Shown here piece after piece: positions 33,859-41,131 of a stretch of 64,000 nucleotides of DNA (position 1 is its first letter; every line of letters begins with the position of its first letter). The DNA lies in NCBI GenBank assembly GCA_964513075.1, contig CAZELR010000002.1, positions 1 to 64,000 on the forward strand. Direction: 5' to 3'. Below the pieces are notes generated by a model. That model saw only the letters and a program-made list of their open reading frames with translations, did no database searches and was not told where the DNA came from. The position numbers and the translations under genes are program-made. This stretch comes from DAOUBP01 sp964513075. GTDB lineage: Bacteria > Chloroflexota > Anaerolineae > CG2-30-64-16.

Positions 33859-33900
33859 AAACGGCCATTTGGGAATGCCCAGATGGCCGTTTTGAGTTTT
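33859..33900 (+). terminator. Intrinsic terminator after the candidate 6S RNA
   Basis: AAACGGCCATTTGGG, loop AATG, CCCAGATGGCCGTTTT then GAGTTTT: strong stem with a T-rich tail. Confidence 0.75.
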
Positions 33901-33909
33901 GTAAAACCC

Positions 33910-33939
33910 TTGACATAGCCTCTCGGATTGTGCTATTCT
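33910..33939 (+). promoter_or_regulatory. Promoter of the MBL hydrolase
   Basis: TTGACA (33910-33915), 18-base spacer, TATTCT (33934-33939). Confidence 0.6.
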
Positions 33940-34002
33940 TGATCCAACAGCCGTCCGTGCTGGTGCCGACCGGCCGATTCCTAGTCTTAATCGAGGAACC
34001 CT

Positions 34003-34848
34003 TTGAAGCGCGATCGCATCTCTGATGGCGTCTACGTATTTACCAGCGGTGTTTATGCCGAGGTCACGGCGACGATCATTTTTACCGATGAGGGCGCCGT
34101 GTTGGTGGACACGCTGCCGTTTCCGCAAGAAACCCGGCACATTCGCGAGTTTGTGAATCAGCGTCGGTCGAAAGTGGCCTACGTTATTAACACGCACTCG
34201 CACGCCGACCATATCTATGGGACCTATCTGTTCCCTGAGGCGTTGGTCGTTGCGCACTATCGCTGTCGCCGCATCATGGAACGTTACGCTGAAGCTGCGT
34301 TGGTTCAGGCCAAAGACCATACGCCACAGCTCAGCGACGTGAAGATCCGCTACCCTGAATTGCTCTTCAACGACGCGATGACACTGCGAATTGGCGGCAA
34401 GACGATTGAGCTTAACTACTCGCCCGGTCACAGTCGTGACGTTATCACCGTGCATGTGGTCGAGGACCGACTGATGATCGCCAGTGACAGCGTGATGCCT
34501 GTTCCTTACATCGTCGGTGGCGATCTTGATGACATGATCCTTTCGCTGCAGGCGATACGGGCTAAGAGCCTGGAAAACCTGGTGCAGGGGCACGGCGAGG
34601 TGCTGTTGCGGGGCGAGATCGAAGAGACGCTGGACGCCAATATCAACTACCTGCGAATGATCGATCGGCTGGTGCGTGAGCGTATCGCGCGCGGCGTGCC
34701 GCGCGCCGGCATTGTCGACATTACCATCGAAGAATGTGGGCTCTCTCGGATTCCCTTGGGCGGTCTGGTGCAGAAACTACATCAGGCCAATCTGTTGACC
34801 CTCTATGATGCCTACCGTTCTGAGATGCGCGCTCGGCGCACGGGCTAG
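34003..34848 (+). CDS. MBL-fold metallo-hydrolase
   Basis: 281 aa, TTG start with SD GAGG seven bases upstream. The metal site NTHSHADHIYG (HxHxDH) and later SPGHS and SDS segments give the binuclear zinc/iron site of the metallo-beta-lactamase fold. The C-terminal quarter (LVRERIARGVPRAGIVDITIEECGLSRI) is a helical extension. No lactonase- or glyoxalase-specific signature is decisive, so the substrate is unknown. Confidence 0.88.
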   Translation: MKRDRISDGVYVFTSGVYAEVTATIIFTDEGAVLVDTLPFPQETRHIREFVNQRRSKVAYVINTHSHADHIYGTYLFPEALVVAHYRCRRIMERYAEAALVQAKDHTPQLSDVKIRYPELLFNDAMTLRIGGKTIELNYSPGHSRDVITVHVVEDRLMIASDSVMPVPYIVGGDLDDMILSLQAIRAKSLENLVQGHGEVLLRGEIEETLDANINYLRMIDRLVRERIARGVPRAGIVDITIEECGLSRIPLGGLVQKLHQANLLTLYDAYRSEMRARRTG

Positions 34849-34898
34849 GGGCCGTTTCGGCCGCAATACGCGTCTCTCATGGCTTCGTGGGGCGGTGG

Positions 34899-37070
34899 TC
34901 AGGGAAGCAGCACGATCTGCCTAACGACCACGCGCGTTTGCGGTGCTGCTGCAGCCAGTTCGACTTCTTGGACGCCTGCGCTCAGCGATAATCGTGCCAC
35001 ATAAGCGCCTTCCTCATGGGGCAGAGCAAGCGGCGCACTGTCCGGCGCCAGCCTGACCTGCACCACAGCCTGCCCAGCCGCGCGAGCATGCACTACTAGC
35101 CTTGCACTGCCGACAAACGAGCGCGTCTGATCGATTGCATCGAACGGTTCCCACCCAAGGCCAAGCGATAGATACGGGGTTGCCTCAGGTGGCGGCAGGA
35201 CCTCGTAGACTGTGAGTCGGTCATCTGCGTAGACCGGCGCTTGCTCACCGAAGACTTCGGCTGCGTATGCTTTCGTAGCCTCTCGCTCGTGGCCTCCCGG
35301 CATCTTATAGTGATCCAGCACCACCCAGCGCACTTCCAAATCAGCCAAAGCTTGCTGCCCCTGGCTTGCCAGGTCGAACGCGATCACATCTGGCCCCAGG
35401 TGCCGGAAAATCTGGAGGATCGGCGTCCGGTCGACCAGGGTGCGCGGGTCATCGCGGCTGATGTAAGCGGCCGTCAATGGCTTGCCATGCTCGGTCTGAT
35501 AGAGCAGATAGCCGGGGCGGTCCCAGTTCATTGGGAGATTGAGCACCGCACCGGGCCGAGGATCAGACGCCAGAGTTCGATACCAGGCCGGGGTGTCGGG
35601 TGGGCTCATGGGATAGGGTATGGGCAAGTACTCGAACAGGATCAGCGCGCCGGCGATGACCACGGCCACACGCCCCAGCGGCCATCGGGCCAGCCAGTTA
35701 GCGCCTGCCGCCGCCAAGACCCCCAAAGCCAGCATCACCATGCTGTCGAAGCGGCTGACCGACCTTGTAATCTCAATGAATGGCACGAGCTGAGTCAGCA
35801 GCCCGTAGGGCAAAGGCACTTCGCGGCCGCCGGGCAGCAGCTCGGTACGACCGCCGATGTGCAGAACCGGTCCCAGCGCCAGGATGAAAAACAGCAGCAG
35901 AATCACCAGCCAGAAACCCGGCCGTCTGGCTGCAAGAGACCTGATCTGGCCCGTTTGTCTCTCAACCGCGGTGTGCGCTGGCCGACGACGGCGCGTCGTT
36001 CCCCATAGCCCTGCCCCTGCTAACCCTAACGCCGTAAACCCGGCGAAGACGGTATACTCCGACACAGTGGACGTGAATACCTGGCTGCGCTCCTGCGCCC
36101 ACGCGCCCCACAGCGGGTGAAATGCTTGCGGAGTGACGAATGCCAGCAGGTCAGCCGAAAGGGTGCGACTCTGCGTTGGGTCGGGAATCATGAAATCGAA
36201 CTGACGCGCTTCGCGCACCATCGGCGCCAGCCACGGGGCTACGGCGATGGCCCAGGCTAACCCCAGGCCAATCATGGCGCCGATGCTGCGCGTGGCTGCT
36301 CTTTCCAACCGCTGGCCTTTGACCCTTTCCGCGATGGTCGCGCCCGCGATCCAGGCTGCCACTGCCGCGGTGAAGATCAAACAATACATCAGATAATACC
36401 AATCGCACAGAGTCACCAGCACCAGGAAGAGCGCGGCCAGTAATGCGTTGTGAATGATAGCGCGTCTGGGTTTGTTGTTGTAGGCTGCTGCCATTGTCCG
36501 CAGCAGATACAGCACATAAAAGGGGATCCACTCCAGGCTGATAAGCTGCATATGGCCCAGCAGGTGGGCGATGTGATAGGGAGAGAAGGTGAAGATGAGT
36601 CCGGCGATGAAGGCCGCCCAGCGGTTTGCGCCGGGGCCCAGCACGTAGCGCGCCAGCAGATAGGCGCCCAGCCCCCCAAGGACAAAGCTGAATGTTACCG
36701 CGGTGTTATAGGCTGGTAGCAGTCCCCAGGCGATTTGGACCGGTAGGAAGGTAAAGCCGTTGAAGCCGTTAAGCGTGTGAAACAGTAGCTCTACGCCAGT
36801 GGGATAGTAGAGGACGTTAGTGAACCAAGGCTGCGTGTGCTGCTCGAGCAGTGCGACCTTCACCCACCACAAGTTCCAATAGTTCTGCCAGCCGTCGAAA
36901 CCATCACCGGGGATGGCTGCTGCGAATTGGGTGACCAGGGGATAGGTCATGCCCAAGGTGAGCAGAACGTAGCCGGCCAGTGCCCGACCACCGAAGTCGA
37001 ACGGTTGGGCCTGGTGATTGCGACGCGTCTCCTGGGATCTGTCTGGGTAGCTTGATGCTGTAGGTTTCAT
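34899..37070 (-). CDS. Polytopic membrane protein, GT-C/YfhO-like
   Basis: 723 aa with about 12 membrane helices in the first 560 residues and a soluble C-terminal part. The early loop IPGDGFDGWQNYWNLWWVK with acidic residues after the first helix, and LYYPTGVELLFHTLNGFNG, resemble GT-C lipid-linked glycosyltransferases and YfhO-type proteins. The sugar donor is unknown. The ATG overlaps the upstream stop (ATGA). Confidence 0.65.
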   Translation of the reverse strand: MKPTASSYPDRSQETRRNHQAQPFDFGGRALAGYVLLTLGMTYPLVTQFAAAIPGDGFDGWQNYWNLWWVKVALLEQHTQPWFTNVLYYPTGVELLFHTLNGFNGFTFLPVQIAWGLLPAYNTAVTFSFVLGGLGAYLLARYVLGPGANRWAAFIAGLIFTFSPYHIAHLLGHMQLISLEWIPFYVLYLLRTMAAAYNNKPRRAIIHNALLAALFLVLVTLCDWYYLMYCLIFTAAVAAWIAGATIAERVKGQRLERAATRSIGAMIGLGLAWAIAVAPWLAPMVREARQFDFMIPDPTQSRTLSADLLAFVTPQAFHPLWGAWAQERSQVFTSTVSEYTVFAGFTALGLAGAGLWGTTRRRRPAHTAVERQTGQIRSLAARRPGFWLVILLLFFILALGPVLHIGGRTELLPGGREVPLPYGLLTQLVPFIEITRSVSRFDSMVMLALGVLAAAGANWLARWPLGRVAVVIAGALILFEYLPIPYPMSPPDTPAWYRTLASDPRPGAVLNLPMNWDRPGYLLYQTEHGKPLTAAYISRDDPRTLVDRTPILQIFRHLGPDVIAFDLASQGQQALADLEVRWVVLDHYKMPGGHEREATKAYAAEVFGEQAPVYADDRLTVYEVLPPPEATPYLSLGLGWEPFDAIDQTRSFVGSARLVVHARAAGQAVVQVRLAPDSAPLALPHEEGAYVARLSLSAGVQEVELAAAAPQTRVVVRQIVLLP

Positions 37071-37708
37071 GCGTTAGGCCCCGCTGCACCGGCCGCGACC
37101 AGGGCGCGGGTCAACACCCCTTCACCAACCGTCGCGATTTCATCGACGCGAGCGCCGATCCCCTCGCAGTAGTCGGCATCGCGGATCAATGCCAGATTGG
37201 TATGCACGTTCCGGGTCGCACCCTGCAGGCCGGCATGCGCCAACAACGCGCCGACCGCCGCATCACTGGCCGCATTGCGGTTGCCGTGTGCGGCGGCTGC
37301 CGCGGCCAACTTCAGAGCCTGCAAGCAGAGGTCGGCAACTTCCAGTTGCGCCTCTGTCGCATGACGCAACTCAACCCTGATGGCCTCGGCGCGGCGCATC
37401 TGTGATCCGGGCTCCTTGGGTATCTGATACGCGGTCATGACTTTGCAATAGGTGCGCGCATCGATATCTACCAGCGCCAACAGCCTCGCCCGCACCGCGT
37501 CGGCGGCATCCTGGATTGTGACCATCGCTGTTTCGTGCTCAGCGTAGCGCGGTCGCCCGACGGTAAGCCGGGCGACCATGGCTGCCAGTGCAGCGCCTTG
37601 TGCACCTGCCAGCGCTGCGGCCGATCCGCCGCCCGGCAGGGGGCTCTCGCGGGCCAGTCGATCGATGAACTCAGCAACGGTCAAGTCAACCAGGCTTGGT
37701 GTCGTCAT
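37067..37708 (-). CDS. Formiminotetrahydrofolate cyclodeaminase-like protein (FTCD C-terminal family)
   Basis: 213 aa, all-helical family. The glycine-rich PLPGGGSAAALAGAQGAALAAMVARL start and the later ARTYCKVMTAYQIPK and GNRNAASDAAVGA segments are typical. The family includes cyclodeaminases and methenyl-THF cyclohydrolases (FchA) of one-carbon metabolism; which one is open. Coupled to the downstream membrane protein. Confidence 0.85.
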   Translation of the reverse strand: MTTPSLVDLTVAEFIDRLARESPLPGGGSAAALAGAQGAALAAMVARLTVGRPRYAEHETAMVTIQDAADAVRARLLALVDIDARTYCKVMTAYQIPKEPGSQMRRAEAIRVELRHATEAQLEVADLCLQALKLAAAAAAHGNRNAASDAAVGALLAHAGLQGATRNVHTNLALIRDADYCEGIGARVDEIATVGEGVLTRALVAAGAAGPNA

Positions 37709-37878
37709 TTAGTAATCTGGCCTTGTTCTTGTTTGTCTGGCGTGAAGACGCCATATCATGGCGCCATTATAAGCGTCGAGTATTGGAAGCGCAAAGGCGC
37801 ACGCGTTATCTGCCAGGGTGCGAGAAAGAAAGAGAGGTTCGCGTTCGGGTGCCAAAGGCTGCTCAACGCAAATGATTC

Positions 37879-37906
37879 GTTAACATGCAAGAAGCGTAAT
37901 GCTAAC
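37879..37906. promoter_or_regulatory. Inverted repeat upstream of hsp20 (possible operator)
   Basis: GTTAACAT, 12-base spacer, ATGCTAAC (one mismatch in eight). The arms partly resemble the CIRCE ends TTAGCA/TGCTAA bound by HrcA. It lies about 30 bases before the -35 box. Confidence 0.35.
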
Positions 37907-37938
37907 AAAACTTTGATAATCTTATCTTGGCGTCATCG

Positions 37939-37967
37939 TTGGCTCAATGTCCGTTCTGTGATAGAAT
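37939..37967 (+). promoter_or_regulatory. Promoter of hsp20
   Basis: TTGGCT (37939-37944), 17-base spacer, TAGAAT (37962-37967). Confidence 0.5.
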
Positions 37968-38044
37968 CGATTTCAGTCCGTACTGGCCGAATGTGGATTC
38001 TCAGCACGGAAGGCGCCCCGGAACATGGGCAGGAGGATAGGTCA

Positions 38045-38419
38045 GTGTATCGCGATAACTACAACGACGTTCGGTGGGGATTGTCGCACGAAGCGGTCTG
38101 GCATCCGCCCACGGATGTCTATGAGACTGACGACTGCGTTGTCGTACTGGTGGAAATTGCCGGGCTGAGCTTTGGCGATTACGAGGTTCTCTTGGATGGC
38201 CGCACGCTCGTTATCAGCGGTGAGCGCCGCGATCCTGCCGAGAAGCTGGTTTATCAGCAAATGGAGATTCGCCACGGCAAATTTCGCGCCCAGGTGCACC
38301 TGCCGTGGGCTTTGGAGAGTAGCGGGTACGAGGCAAGCTACGAGAACGGCTTCTTGAAAGTCGCGCTACCGAAGGCGCGGGCGCGCCGTGTGCCGGTGCA
38401 TGTGACGCCCAGTGAATGA
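38045..38419 (+). CDS. Small heat shock protein (Hsp20/alpha-crystallin)
   Basis: 124 aa from the GTG at 38045, chosen because AGGAGG lies eight bases upstream and the longer ORF is not protein-like. The alpha-crystallin domain runs from PPTDVYETDDCVVVLVEIAGL through SGERRD to the signature ASYENGFLKVALPKA near the C-terminus (G-x-L type). It is 29 bases from lon, so the two proteostasis genes are probably one operon. Confidence 0.92.
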   Translation: MYRDNYNDVRWGLSHEAVWHPPTDVYETDDCVVVLVEIAGLSFGDYEVLLDGRTLVISGERRDPAEKLVYQQMEIRHGKFRAQVHLPWALESSGYEASYENGFLKVALPKARARRVPVHVTPSE

Positions 38420-38448
38420 CTTTTCGGATGTTATAAGGATGTGTGTTG

Positions 38449-40908
38449 ATGGCAGAGCAAAACGAATTTCATATTCCCGCTGAGTTACCCATCCTCCCGT
38501 TGCGAGGGGTGGTGGTGTATCCCATGATGTGGTTGCCTTTGACGATTGGCCAGGAGCGCTCTATCCGGCTGGTCGACGACACGCTTATTGAAGCGTCTGA
38601 TCAGCGCATCATCGGCTTGGCCGCTTCGCTTGATGCGGAATTGGAAGAACCGAGCTCGGATCAGGTGCATCAGATAGGTACGGCCGCGGTTGTACACCGC
38701 ATGTTGCGCGCTCCGGATGGCTCTATCCGTCTCATTGTCCAGGGGCTCGAACGTATCCGCATCCTCAATTACCTGCAGGAGCAGCCTTATCTGCGCGCCC
38801 AGGTCGAAGTGATCCCGGATGAGGAGGACGAAGAGACGTCATTGGAACAGGAGGCCGTGGCCCGCAACACGTTGGAGTTGTTCCGCCGATTGGTTTCTCT
38901 GGTGCCGCACATGCCCGAGGAACTTGAGACCGCTGCGATCAATGCATCCGGGCCGCGCCAACTTGCCTATCTGGTCGCGGCTAGCACGCGGATGGAGTCT
39001 ACTCAGGCGCAGGAGATCCTGGAGATCAATCCGGTCACCGAGAAACTGGTTAAGCTCAATGCAATTCTCGGCAAGGAACTGGAGGTGTTGGAATTGGGTC
39101 GCAAGATCCAGTCGCAGGCCCAGGATGAGATGAGCAAGATGCAGCGGGAGTACTTCCTGCACGAGCAGCTCAAGGCTATTCAGAAGGAATTGGGCGAAGG
39201 CGACGAACAGGAGGCGGAGCTTCAGGAATTTGAGCGCCGAATCACCGCGTCGGGGATGCCCGGAGAGGCCGAGAAGGAAGCCCGCCGCGAGCTGGATCGC
39301 ATGCGCAAGATGCCAACGCAGGCGGCGGAATACTCTGTCATCAAGACCTACCTGGACTGGATGGTGAGCTTGCCGTGGCAGGTGGCAACCGAGGATAATC
39401 TGGATATCGCGCACGCCCGGCAGGTATTGGAAGAAGACCACTACGGCCTGGACGAAATCAAGGATCGCATCCTGGAATTTTTGGCGGTGCGCAAGCTCCG
39501 GCTCGACCGCCGCGCGTCGGGCGCCGGCGAGCCTGATGCCGACGCGCCTGTCGACCACATCCGCCGCGAGCGCGAGGGCGTGATCCTGTGCTTTGTGGGC
39601 CCGCCCGGAACCGGCAAGACCTCGCTGGGGCAGTCTATCGCGCGCGCCATGGGCCGCAAGTTCATTCGCCTATCGCTGGGCGGTATCCGCGACGAGGCCG
39701 AAATTCGCGGCTTCCGGCGCACCTATATTGGCTCCATGCCGGGTCGCGTCATCCAGTCTGTGCGCCGCGCAGAGAGCCGCAATCCGGTCTTCATGCTGGA
39801 CGAGGTCGACAAGCTGGGCCATGACTTCCGGGGAGATCCTTCTTCCGCGCTGCTGGAGGTGTTGGATCCCGAACAGAACACCGAGTTTCGCGATCACTAC
39901 CTGGATGTCCCATTTGACCTGAGCCCGGTGTTCTTCATCACCACGGCCAATTGGCTGGATACGATCCCCCAGCCGCTGCTTGACCGCATGGAGGTGATCC
40001 AACTCAGCTCCTACACCGAAGAGGAGAAGGTCAAGATCGCCCAAGGCTACCTTGTGCCCCGGCAGGTCAAAGAAAACGGCTTGCGTACGGGTGAGATTGA
40101 GTTCACCGAAGAGGCGTTGCGCCGCATGGTGCGCGAGTACACTCGCGAGGCCGGTGTGCGCAACATCGAGCGCCAGATCGGTACGGTGTGCCGTAAGGTG
40201 GCCACCAAGGTGGCCGAAAAGGGCGTTGGCCCGGAGCCGACGGTCATCACGGCTGAAAGCGTTGCCGAATACTTGGGGCGGCCGAAGTTCTTGTCTGAGG
40301 TGGCCGAGCGCGTCGTGATGCCCGGCGTGGCAACCGGCCTGGCGTGGACCCCTACGGGGGGCGATGTGTTGTTTCTGGAGGCTACACGCATGCCGGGTAG
40401 CAAAGGCTTCACCCTCACCGGCCAACTTGGTGATGTAATGAAGGAATCGGCGCAGGCGGCGTTGAGCTGGGTGCGCAATCAGGCGAAGGACTACGGCATC
40501 TCGGAAGATTTCTTCGCCAAGAGCGACATCCACCTGCATATCCCGTCAGGTGCGACCCCGAAGGATGGCCCCAGCGCGGGCGTTACGATGGCTACGGCGC
40601 TGGTCAGCCTGTTGACGGGCCGTCCGGTGCGTAAAGACGTGGGCATGACCGGCGAGATCACGCTGCGCGGCCAGGTGCTGCCGATCGGCGGCCTCAAGGA
40701 GAAGGTGCTGGCGGCCAATCGTTTCGGCCTGACTACCGTGATTTTGCCCAAGCGCAACGAGGGGGATCTGGAAGATGTGCCGGAGGCCGTGCGGTCGAAG
40801 ATGACCTTTGTGCTTGCTGAGCGGGTGGAGGATGTGATTCAGGCCGCACTGACGCCGATGTCAATGCCTGTTTCCGACGCCGATGTCGAATCGCAACCGG
40901 CCGGGTAA
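38449..40908 (+). CDS. lon: ATP-dependent protease Lon
   Basis: Cytosolic quality-control protease, 819 aa. N-terminal substrate domain (LPILPLRGVVVYPMM), coiled-coil (QREYFLHEQLKAIQKELGE), AAA+ domain (Walker A GPPGTGKT, Walker B VFMLDEVDK) and the Ser-Lys protease domain (PKDGPSAG with the catalytic Ser, GGLKEKVLAA with the Lys). I used the ATG at 38449; GTG and TTG just upstream are alternatives. Confidence 0.97.
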   Translation: MAEQNEFHIPAELPILPLRGVVVYPMMWLPLTIGQERSIRLVDDTLIEASDQRIIGLAASLDAELEEPSSDQVHQIGTAAVVHRMLRAPDGSIRLIVQGLERIRILNYLQEQPYLRAQVEVIPDEEDEETSLEQEAVARNTLELFRRLVSLVPHMPEELETAAINASGPRQLAYLVAASTRMESTQAQEILEINPVTEKLVKLNAILGKELEVLELGRKIQSQAQDEMSKMQREYFLHEQLKAIQKELGEGDEQEAELQEFERRITASGMPGEAEKEARRELDRMRKMPTQAAEYSVIKTYLDWMVSLPWQVATEDNLDIAHARQVLEEDHYGLDEIKDRILEFLAVRKLRLDRRASGAGEPDADAPVDHIRREREGVILCFVGPPGTGKTSLGQSIARAMGRKFIRLSLGGIRDEAEIRGFRRTYIGSMPGRVIQSVRRAESRNPVFMLDEVDKLGHDFRGDPSSALLEVLDPEQNTEFRDHYLDVPFDLSPVFFITTANWLDTIPQPLLDRMEVIQLSSYTEEEKVKIAQGYLVPRQVKENGLRTGEIEFTEEALRRMVREYTREAGVRNIERQIGTVCRKVATKVAEKGVGPEPTVITAESVAEYLGRPKFLSEVAERVVMPGVATGLAWTPTGGDVLFLEATRMPGSKGFTLTGQLGDVMKESAQAALSWVRNQAKDYGISEDFFAKSDIHLHIPSGATPKDGPSAGVTMATALVSLLTGRPVRKDVGMTGEITLRGQVLPIGGLKEKVLAANRFGLTTVILPKRNEGDLEDVPEAVRSKMTFVLAERVEDVIQAALTPMSMPVSDADVESQPAG

Positions 40909-41006
40909 GCTCAGTCCGTAACGGGTTGAAGTCGATGTTGAAGCACGCTATGCCTGTGCCAGCCGAATCAGGCTTGCCGCAGAGACTGCATGCGGACGAC
41001 GTCAGC

Positions 41007-41034
41007 TTGACAAAAAAGCAAATGTAAACATAAT
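41007..41034 (+). promoter_or_regulatory. Promoter of the PHP-AlbA gene
   Basis: TTGACA (41007-41012), 16-base spacer, CATAAT (41029-41034), in the 223-base gap after lon. Confidence 0.6.
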
Positions 41035-41072
41035 AGGTATTGAAGTACGTTTGTACCGGTTGGGCACCATAT

Positions 41073-41096
41073 AGGCTCGGTCGAAAGGCCGAGCCA
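41073..41096 (+). other. Hairpin in the leader of the PHP-AlbA gene
   Basis: GGCTCGG, loop TCGAAAGG, CCGAGCC, downstream of the promoter and before the SD. A weak T-rich stretch follows (ATACTTT). It may be a terminator for lon, an attenuator, or a 5' stabiliser. Confidence 0.4.
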
Positions 41097-41131
41097 TACT
41101 TTAACAAGCCCAACCTTCAAGAAAGGAGTGA

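Noticed and set aside
33640..33860. RNase P RNA or tmRNA
   Set aside because: No GAGGAAAGTCC or ACAGAAAC core of RNase P and no tRNA-like ends of tmRNA.
37535..38044. Long N-terminal extension of Hsp20
   Set aside because: Cys-rich non-protein-like translation that overlaps the FTCD gene antisense; the GTG with AGGAGG at 38045 is a much better start.
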